Positions 58,575 to 64,000 of a DNA stretch of 64,000 nt are shown in pieces. The DNA lies in NCBI GenBank assembly GCA_965655795.1, contig CBFHHY010000008.1, positions 1-64,000 on the forward strand, written 5' to 3'. The notes beneath the pieces are model-generated. The model made no database searches. It was not told the origin of the DNA and saw only the letters and a list, made by a program, of their open reading frames with translations. Each line of letters begins with the position of its first letter. The first letter of the stretch is position 1. Position numbers and translations under genes: made by a program. Source of the DNA: TMED14 sp002167805. Lineage in GTDB: Bacteria > Bacteroidota > Bacteroidia > Flavobacteriales > Schleiferiaceae.

Positions 58575-60530
58575 TTACCAATGAAAACGTATCCCCAATT
58601 TAGCCCAACGTCCAGGTAAAGGAACATTTCCTCTGTCGTAGATTTCTGAATTAAATAAATTTTGAGCATTCATAAATATGCATAAACCATCATTATCATA
58701 TGATAATTGCATGTCTATGGTTGAGAATGCCGGATACTTTATTTTTTCTCCAACAGAAGATATATAGCTTCCCGCTCTTTCTTGCCGTGTTCCCACAAGT
58801 CCAATTTTATATCCATTAAATGATTTACTATGTATTTCTGCTTGAATTCTATTTGCTAAATAATCTAAAACATAAATGGATTGGCCATCGATATCTCCCG
58901 TCTGGTGAGAAGCAATTTGTGCATTTAGAGAATAAAATAATCGTTTATTTAAATTCCCTTTTGTGTGAATTTCAGTACCAAAAATAGTTACTTGTGTTAA
59001 ATTATCTGCTTGTAAAACTTCTTCGTTATTTATTGTTCGATATATCCAATCAATCAGGTTTTGACCATACCTATGGTATCCAGTAATTATAAACTTTTGA
59101 GGAAACATTATTTTTTTGTTTTTAAATAACTTTGTTAATGAAACCTCGCTATTCCATGCATGCTCGGGACGTAGGCTTTCAGAACCTTGTGCTCCCCCTA
59201 AAGTATAATAGAGATCAGTGAATGATGGCAATCTAAAACTTCGGTTGATACTTGCTTTAATTATACAGTTAGAATTTAAAGTATGAGAATAATCAAGGTT
59301 TGGCAGCCAGTCAATGCCAAAATTATCGTTTGCGTTTAGCCGAATAGCCGAATTTAATTTGCCTAATTGGAATTGAGCAAAAACTCCTGAATTATTACGC
59401 TCGTCTCCTTTTAGATAATATGCTCTTTGATCAGCAAGTACAGGATTCAACAAATCCTTTCCCAAAATATTACTAATAATTTCATCTCTTCTGAAGTCTA
59501 AGCCATATTTATAAGAAGCATTTAAGCTTCCAATTCTTAATTTTTTTTCTCTAGATTCAAAATCAACACCGTAAGTATTACTCTTATGGTTATTATGTTC
59601 TCGATACCAAGTTGGCGCATAGCTTGAATCTATCGTGTTTATAAATTGATTGGCACCAACATATTCATAGTATCCTATCTCCTCACGAAAAAGTTCAAAA
59701 TGATCTTTGTGTTGGCGCACATAAGCTTTAATAGTGCCCATTCCCATATGCATTTTTGCATTTGCTGATAGGGATTCAATAGCTTCAAATTGGTTCGGGA
59801 AATTAAATGAGTAAAAATTAAAGGCACCAAAATTTTTAGCTAGATACCCTGCGTTTAAAACAATTTTCCCCAAGCGTTTAATTTCTCTTTCTGCTGAAAG
59901 AAATGCTTGCCATTGAGCGAAATCTCTATTTAATAATTCTCCATCGGCAGCTTTATACTCTAAATCAATGCGCGAGTAGAATCCCATTATTTTACCCAAA
60001 GAAACTCCAGCAGCTCCATTTTGAAAGCCATATTCTCCAATGCTAGCAGAAGCGTAACCTCCTTGATCACTTCCTTTTTTTGTAATGATATCTATCACTC
60101 CCGCAAAGGCGAATGGACCATATCTGTAAGATCCGCCACTGGGCATAATATGGATAGACTCGATAGATCCAGCAGGGACGGGAAGATTCATATTGTGATG
60201 TCCAGTCTGAGGATCAGAATAAGGAATTCCATTCACCAGCATCAATACTTGATCAAAAGTTGAGCCTCTTAAAGAAATATCTCCTTGGACGTCATTTAGA
60301 CTTCGACTTCTTATTTCTAGACTCGGAAATACTTCCAATATTTGACCAACATTTGTATAAGGTGAATTTAAAATATCATATTCATTTTTTGAATAAACGA
60401 GATGACCATCTTCTGAGGGCAGTGTTGAGCTTAGCACATCAATGGAATCAAGCAAAATACTTTTGCTGCTTTGCCCAGAAACAAAAATGAATGGCACGCA
60501 TAAAAAAGAAACAAATATCACTTTTCGCAT
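58575..60530 (-). CDS. TonB-dependent receptor (BtuB-like plug)
   Basis: A 651-residue outer-membrane receptor. Signal peptide 1-20, plug domain at about 45-155 with VGQILEVFPSLEIRSRSLND, ISLRGSTFDQVLMLVNGIP, DPQTGHHNMNLPVP and YRYGPFAFAGVIDIIT, then a barrel ending in Trp (KLGIRFHW). The plug is of the BtuB/cobalamin or haem type and there is no carboxypeptidase-like extension. It heads the run DUF4271-hemD-rnpA; its ligand is not proven. Confidence 0.9.
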   Translation of the reverse strand: MRKVIFVSFLCVPFIFVSGQSSKSILLDSIDVLSSTLPSEDGHLVYSKNEYDILNSPYTNVGQILEVFPSLEIRSRSLNDVQGDISLRGSTFDQVLMLVNGIPYSDPQTGHHNMNLPVPAGSIESIHIMPSGGSYRYGPFAFAGVIDIITKKGSDQGGYASASIGEYGFQNGAAGVSLGKIMGFYSRIDLEYKAADGELLNRDFAQWQAFLSAEREIKRLGKIVLNAGYLAKNFGAFNFYSFNFPNQFEAIESLSANAKMHMGMGTIKAYVRQHKDHFELFREEIGYYEYVGANQFINTIDSSYAPTWYREHNNHKSNTYGVDFESREKKLRIGSLNASYKYGLDFRRDEIISNILGKDLLNPVLADQRAYYLKGDERNNSGVFAQFQLGKLNSAIRLNANDNFGIDWLPNLDYSHTLNSNCIIKASINRSFRLPSFTDLYYTLGGAQGSESLRPEHAWNSEVSLTKLFKNKKIMFPQKFIITGYHRYGQNLIDWIYRTINNEEVLQADNLTQVTIFGTEIHTKGNLNKRLFYSLNAQIASHQTGDIDGQSIYVLDYLANRIQAEIHSKSFNGYKIGLVGTRQERAGSYISSVGEKIKYPAFSTIDMQLSYDNDGLCIFMNAQNLFNSEIYDRGNVPLPGRWAKLGIRFHW

Positions 60531-60546
60531 AATAATCTTTTAAAAA

Positions 60547-60565
60547 CCTAGCCACGCGAGCTGGG
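60547..60565 (-). terminator. Possible weak terminator after atpC
   Basis: Minus strand: CCCAGC, 7-nt loop, GCTAGG, then TTTTT. One C-A mismatch in a 6-bp stem. It lies between atpC and the receptor gene, 17 nt before the latter's ATG. Confidence 0.3.
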
Positions 60566-60588
60566 TAAAAGCTATTAATTTTTTAGTT

Positions 60589-60828
60589 TTAAAGCGCTAA
60601 GACTGTAACTTTATTTTTTGATACTTCTACAACTCCGCCCTCTACAGATATATTTTGATCTCCCTTACCCGTATTGACAATAATATTCCCTTGAGTCAAG
60701 GATGCCATCAGTGGAGCATGATCTTTTAAAATTTGAAATACTCCGTCTTTACCTGGGAATTGAATGGATTCAGAAGTTCCTTCAAACAAAGTTTTTTCGG
60801 GCGTCAAAATATGTAGTTTTAAACTCAT
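60589..60828 (-). CDS. atpC: ATP synthase F1 epsilon subunit, short form
   Basis: 79 residues, only the N-terminal beta-sandwich of epsilon (LKLHILTPEKTLFEG, SIQFPGKDGVFQILKDHAPLM, VEGGVVEVSKNKVTVLA). The C-terminal helical hairpin that inhibits ATP hydrolysis in E. coli is absent. It lies 3 nt after atpD. Confidence 0.95.
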   Translation of the reverse strand: MSLKLHILTPEKTLFEGTSESIQFPGKDGVFQILKDHAPLMASLTQGNIIVNTGKGDQNISVEGGVVEVSKNKVTVLAL

Positions 60829-60831
60829 ATT

Positions 60832-62331
60832 TTAGGCTTCTGCTAACATTTTATCCCCGGCTTCAATAACTTCTTCGATACTACCTTTTAAGTTAAAAGC
60901 GGCTTCAGGATACTGGTCTAATTCACCATTTAAAATCATATTGAACCCTTTTATGGTTTCAGCTATATCAACAAAAACTCCAGGAATACCAGTGAATTGT
61001 TCAGCAACATGAAATGGTTGTGATAAGAAACGTTGAATTCTTCTTGCTCTATGAACTGCCATTTTATCTTCTTCAGAAAGTTCTTCCATACCTAGAATTG
61101 CAATTATATCTTGAAGTTCTTTATAACGCTGAAGAATCATCTTAACATCTTGAGCACATTTATAATGGTCTTCCCCAACGATTTCTGGAGTTAAAATTCG
61201 AGAGGTTGAATCTAGTGGGTCTACTGCTGGATATATGCCTAGTTCTGCAATCTTTCTTGATAGTACAGTCGTTGCGTCTAGGTGAGCAAAAGTAGTTGCA
61301 GGTGCAGGATCTGTTAAGTCATCTGCAGGCACATACACGGCTTGCACTGAGGTTATGGATCCGTTTTTTGTTGAGGTAATGCGTTCTTGCATTAGCCCCA
61401 TCTCAGTAGCCAAGGTTGGCTGATAGCCTACTGCAGAGGGCATCCGGCCTAATAAGGCCGAAACTTCTGAGCCAGCTTGTGTAAATCTAAATATATTGTC
61501 CACGAAGAATAAAATATCTTTTCCTTGACCTGTACCCTCTCCGTCTCGATAGTATTCAGCCATGGTTAATCCAGAAAGAGCAACTCTTGCTCTAGCTCCT
61601 GGAGGCTCGTTCATTTGACCAAAAACAAAAGTCGCTTTCGAATCCTTAAGATCTTTTTTGTTGACCTTACTCAGGTCCCAACCTCCAGCTTCCAATGATT
61701 TTTTAAATTCATCTCCGTAATTGATGATTCCCGCTTCAATCATTTCTCTCAGTAAATCATTACCTTCTCTTGTTCTTTCACCAACACCCGCGAACACAGA
61801 TAAGCCTCCATGACCTTTAGCAATATTATTGATAAGCTCTTGTATTAAAACAGTTTTTCCAACTCCAGCTCCACCAAAGAGACCAATTTTCCCTCCTTTT
61901 GCATAAGGTTCTATTAAGTCGATTACTTTGATTCCAGTGAATAGAACTTCAGTTGCTGTTGAAAGTTCTTCAAATTTTGGAGCCTCTCTATGTATGGGTA
62001 ATTCATTACCCTCAGCTATGCCTCCAATACCATCAATGTTTTCTCCAACAACATTAAAAACTCTTCCTCGGATCTGCTCACCAGAAGGCATAGCAATTGG
62101 TCGGCCAGTTGCAGTTACTTCTTGACCTCTTTTGAAGCCATCCGTTGAGTCCATAGAAATTGCTCTAACAGTATCTTCTCCAATATGCTGCTGAGTTTCC
62201 ATTATGACTTTTTGACCATCAGGTCGAATAACTTCTAAGGCATCATAAATTTTTGGCAGCTTTGATCCTTCAAAATAAACGTCAACGACAGGCCCTATAA
62301 CTTGAGCGATTTTCCCTTTTAAATTGGTCAT
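60832..62331 (-). CDS. atpD: ATP synthase F1 beta subunit
   Basis: A 499-residue catalytic subunit. Walker A GLFGGAGVGKTVLIQEL, VFAGVGERTREGNDL, DILFFVDNIFRFTQAGSEVS (Walker B), LTDPAPATTFAHLDATTVL, and the DELSEED segment as MEELSEEDKMAV. The atpDC pair stands apart from the other ATP synthase genes, as is usual in Bacteroidota. Promoter -7 box at 62368-62375. Confidence 0.98.
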   Translation of the reverse strand: MTNLKGKIAQVIGPVVDVYFEGSKLPKIYDALEVIRPDGQKVIMETQQHIGEDTVRAISMDSTDGFKRGQEVTATGRPIAMPSGEQIRGRVFNVVGENIDGIGGIAEGNELPIHREAPKFEELSTATEVLFTGIKVIDLIEPYAKGGKIGLFGGAGVGKTVLIQELINNIAKGHGGLSVFAGVGERTREGNDLLREMIEAGIINYGDEFKKSLEAGGWDLSKVNKKDLKDSKATFVFGQMNEPPGARARVALSGLTMAEYYRDGEGTGQGKDILFFVDNIFRFTQAGSEVSALLGRMPSAVGYQPTLATEMGLMQERITSTKNGSITSVQAVYVPADDLTDPAPATTFAHLDATTVLSRKIAELGIYPAVDPLDSTSRILTPEIVGEDHYKCAQDVKMILQRYKELQDIIAILGMEELSEEDKMAVHRARRIQRFLSQPFHVAEQFTGIPGVFVDIAETIKGFNMILNGELDQYPEAAFNLKGSIEEVIEAGDKMLAEA

Positions 62332-62367
62332 ATTTTTTTCAATAAAAACATTCTATATTCTGGCTAG

Positions 62368-62375
62368 CAAAGCTA
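62368..62375 (-). promoter_or_regulatory. -7 box of atpDC
   Basis: Minus strand TAGCTTTG, full TAnnTTTG match, 36 nt upstream of the atpD start. No TTG at 19 nt. Confidence 0.5.
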
Positions 62376-62501
62376 CAAATCAAAAGTTGAATTTATCTAT
62401 AATTTTACAAGAAATAATAATGATTTATTTCGAACGAATTAAGAATAATTTTAAAGGTGATTTAGCTAAATTTTGATACTAAAATTCGGAATTCTTTAAA
62501 C

Positions 62502-62521
62502 TTTTCTTGATATCAAGAAAA
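62502..62521. promoter_or_regulatory. Perfect 20-bp palindrome upstream of ribF
   Basis: TTTTCTTGAT ATCAAGAAAA, a gapless perfect dyad, 26 nt upstream of the ribF -7 box and in the 248-nt gap between divergent atpD and ribF. It looks like an operator for a dimeric regulator; no regulator gene is adjacent. Confidence 0.5.
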
Positions 62522-62547
62522 AAATAACAATCAAAAGCACGGATAGA

Positions 62548-62555
62548 TATCTTTG
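62548..62555 (+). promoter_or_regulatory. -7 box of ribF
   Basis: TATCTTTG, full TAnnTTTG match, ends 24 nt before the TTG start at 62580. No TTG at 19 nt upstream. Confidence 0.5.
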
Positions 62556-62579
62556 CTAATAAAATTTAAAGACATCTAA

Positions 62580-63524
62580 TTGAAGATTTTTAGATCTATT
62601 AATGATTTCCCAAATCGTACATCGACTGTTGCTACTGTTGGTACTTTCGACGGGTTACACGCTGGACATCAAACAATTTTAGAGCGAATAAAAAATAGAG
62701 CTAAAGAAATTAGTGGTTGCTCTGTTTTAATTTCTTTTGACCCCCACCCAAGAAGACTGGTTCACCCTGAGTATCCATTGCAACTTTTGACGACAATAGA
62801 TGAGCGATCTGAGTTACTTTCTAAAATGGGTCTTGATTATTTAATCGTTCAAAATTTTAATGAGGATTTTGCTAAAATTGAGTCAATTGATTTTGTACGA
62901 AATTTTTTAATAGAAAAAATTGGGGTTAAGCATCTAGTAATTGGTCATGATCACCGATTTGGCAAAAATAGAGAGGGCTCATTTAAAAACTTGGAGGAAT
63001 ATGCCCCTGTCTATGGATTTGGCTTAGAAGAAATTTCAGCAGTACAGATAGAGGAAAATAATATTTCCTCGACACAAATTAGAAAAGCAATAACTTCAGG
63101 AAATGTGAAAGTGGCATCCTATGCCTTGACTCGGCCCCATTTTATCTCCGGGAAAGTGATTCAAGGAAAAAAAATAGGTCGGGATTTGGGTTTTCCAACT
63201 GCTAATGTAGGAGAGGTCCACCCTGATAAAATTTTCCCGTCTGAAGGTGTTTATTCAGTTGTTGTAGACATTTTAGACGATCCAAAGTTTCGTCAAGTTA
63301 TGGGCATAGCTAACTATGGTAAAAGACCGTCTATCGGAAATGAAAAACCTTTACTTGAAGTTCATTTACTTGAGGGGGGGCAAGACCTCTATGACCGACC
63401 TATTCGCGTGCATTTTATAGATCGAATTCGAGATGAAAAGAAATTCAACTCAAAAGATGATCTGCGATCTCAAATAATCAAAGATGTTGAAATCGCAAAG
63501 TCACAACTTTCAGAATTAGATTAA
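62580..63524 (+). CDS. ribF: Bifunctional riboflavin kinase / FAD synthetase
   Basis: A 314-residue enzyme making FMN and FAD. N-terminal nucleotidyltransferase domain with VGTFDGLHAGHQ, LISFDPHPRRLV, IGHDHRFGKNREG and ISSTQIRKAI; C-terminal riboflavin kinase domain from about 185 with GKVIQGKKIGRDLGFPTANV and GIANYGKRPSIG. The start is TTG 62580, since a stop codon (TAA) lies directly before it and no ATG precedes the first motif. No FMN riboswitch is seen upstream. It ends 15 nt from the convergent receptor gene. Confidence 0.95.
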   Translation: MKIFRSINDFPNRTSTVATVGTFDGLHAGHQTILERIKNRAKEISGCSVLISFDPHPRRLVHPEYPLQLLTTIDERSELLSKMGLDYLIVQNFNEDFAKIESIDFVRNFLIEKIGVKHLVIGHDHRFGKNREGSFKNLEEYAPVYGFGLEEISAVQIEENNISSTQIRKAITSGNVKVASYALTRPHFISGKVIQGKKIGRDLGFPTANVGEVHPDKIFPSEGVYSVVVDILDDPKFRQVMGIANYGKRPSIGNEKPLLEVHLLEGGQDLYDRPIRVHFIDRIRDEKKFNSKDDLRSQIIKDVEIAKSQLSELD

Positions 63525-63539
63525 ATTACATATTTCCTT

Positions 63540-64000
63540 TTATTTTTTACCATCTAATTTGATACTGTAGGTTAGAAAGAAATTTCTTCCGGCCATCGGG
63601 AAAACAAAATTTTCATCTGTTCTTTCGCCACTATACAGATAGCCCCATGTGTATCCATTAGGGGCATAATTTGTGTTTGATAAATTCATTATATCTAACC
63701 TCAGATCGCCGAATCTCGATGAAATAAGCCATTGAAAATCTAAAGTTTGATATGGATCTAAGCTTCTGCTCGCATTTCCCGTATTATCTAGGTATTGACG
63801 ACCAACATATTTAGTACGAAGCTGTAAATGCCCTCGAACATTTTTGTTTATATTATATTTCCACTGAATCATCCCGTTAGAAATACTATTAGGGGACATC
63901 GCTATCTGACTATTTTTATATACAGTGCTTACAGCCTCGCCATCTAAGTAGTCGATCATAATTTCATCAAATTGAGAAATTCTATTGTTGCTCAAAGTAG
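63540..64000 (-). CDS. TonB-dependent receptor, C-terminal part (runs off right edge)
   Basis: The last ~152 residues of a receptor barrel; the frame stays open to the window edge. The pattern is typical: VSTVYKNSQIAMSPNSI, WKYNINKNVRGHLQLRTKYVGRQYLDNT, LRLDIMNLSNTNYAPNGYTWGY, FFLTYSIKLDGKK. The aromatic-rich last strand and the YVGRQYLDN motif fit siderophore or metal receptors. It is a different gene from the receptor fragment at the left edge. Confidence 0.85.
   Translation of the reverse strand, partial: TLSNNRISQFDEIMIDYLDGEAVSTVYKNSQIAMSPNSISNGMIQWKYNINKNVRGHLQLRTKYVGRQYLDNTGNASRSLDPYQTLDFQWLISSRFGDLRLDIMNLSNTNYAPNGYTWGYLYSGERTDENFVFPMAGRNFFLTYSIKLDGKK

Noticed and set aside
62332..62579. 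FMN riboswitch before ribF
   Set aside because: None of the conserved RFN blocks are recognisable; only a -7 box and a palindrome.
1..64000. CRISPR array, prophage, insertion sequence or integron
   Set aside because: No spaced direct-repeat array, transposase, integrase, or phage structural gene was seen on either strand; the only tandem repeats are in coding tails.
63540..64000. The two edge receptor fragments as one gene
   Set aside because: They lie 63 kb apart at opposite ends and carry different regions; a link would need sequence outside the window.

Overview
The window comes from an AT-rich chromosome of the phylum Bacteroidota, most likely a free-living, probably marine, member of the Flavobacteriales. 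The evidence is a type IX secretion (T9SS) sorting tail on a giant secreted protein, several TonB-dependent receptors, lineage families (DUF4270, DUF4271, DUF3109, a fused DAHP synthase/chorismate mutase, an atpD-atpC pair away from the other ATP synthase genes), many Cys-anchored lipoproteins, and promoters of the Bacteroidota type (TTG, about 19 nt, TAnnTTTG). I see no phage, insertion sequence, CRISPR array or rRNA. There is one tRNA (Leu, anticodon CAA).

Layout. 1-3430 is a probable copper locus: a leftward, translationally coupled run of MbnP-like lipoprotein, di-haem MauG/MbnH-like peroxidase, CxxC heavy-metal (HMA) protein and the N-terminus of a TonB receptor that runs off the left edge, with a SCO1-type copper chaperone divergent from it. 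3433-12488 holds a nitrilase-fold amidase, an Ig-like lipoprotein, the 1453-residue T9SS cargo, a coiled-coil membrane protein, exonuclease III and an OmpA-type lipoprotein. 12503-20175 holds radA, a UPF0104-type membrane protein, panD and panC leftward, then a GT5-only glycogen-synthase-like protein, a DUF4270 lipoprotein and glmS rightward. 20176-26477 is more accessory: an orphan small ORF region, two guanidine-modifying hydrolases, an SPFH protein, two lipoproteins and an M28 peptidase. 26485-33206 is a glycan locus (beta-mannosidase, beta-hexosaminidase, TonB receptor). 33281-46314 is housekeeping: pth, rplY, prs, tRNA-Leu, dCMP deaminase, a low-complexity TEEA-repeat lipoprotein, glyS, marC, nrdBA, a polyprenyl synthase and dnaG. 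46319-53912 is a leftward run with an M1 peptidase, DUF502, an alkyltransferase-like protein, trmB, recJ, aroG/aroQ, rsmI and an unnamed gene. 53967-56810 is tdk-alr-O-antigen ligase; 56792-60530 is rnpA-hemD-DUF4271-TonB receptor; 60589-62331 is atpC-atpD; then ribF and the C-terminus of another TonB receptor at the right edge.

The strongest candidate for an under-described system is the copper locus. Its genes overlap by 1 to 8 nt, so they should be made together, and they pair an MbnH-like haem enzyme with an MbnP-like partner beside an outer-membrane receptor and a periplasmic CxxC carrier. Smaller points are a coding-like 42-codon stretch after the SPFH stop codon, a perfect 20-bp palindrome between atpD and ribF, a primase that has lost all four zinc ligands, an alkyltransferase-like protein with Ala in place of the acceptor Cys, and an undetected 59-residue membrane protein at 43061-43240.

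Family assignments come from motifs and memory, not from database searches. Domain boundaries are approximate.
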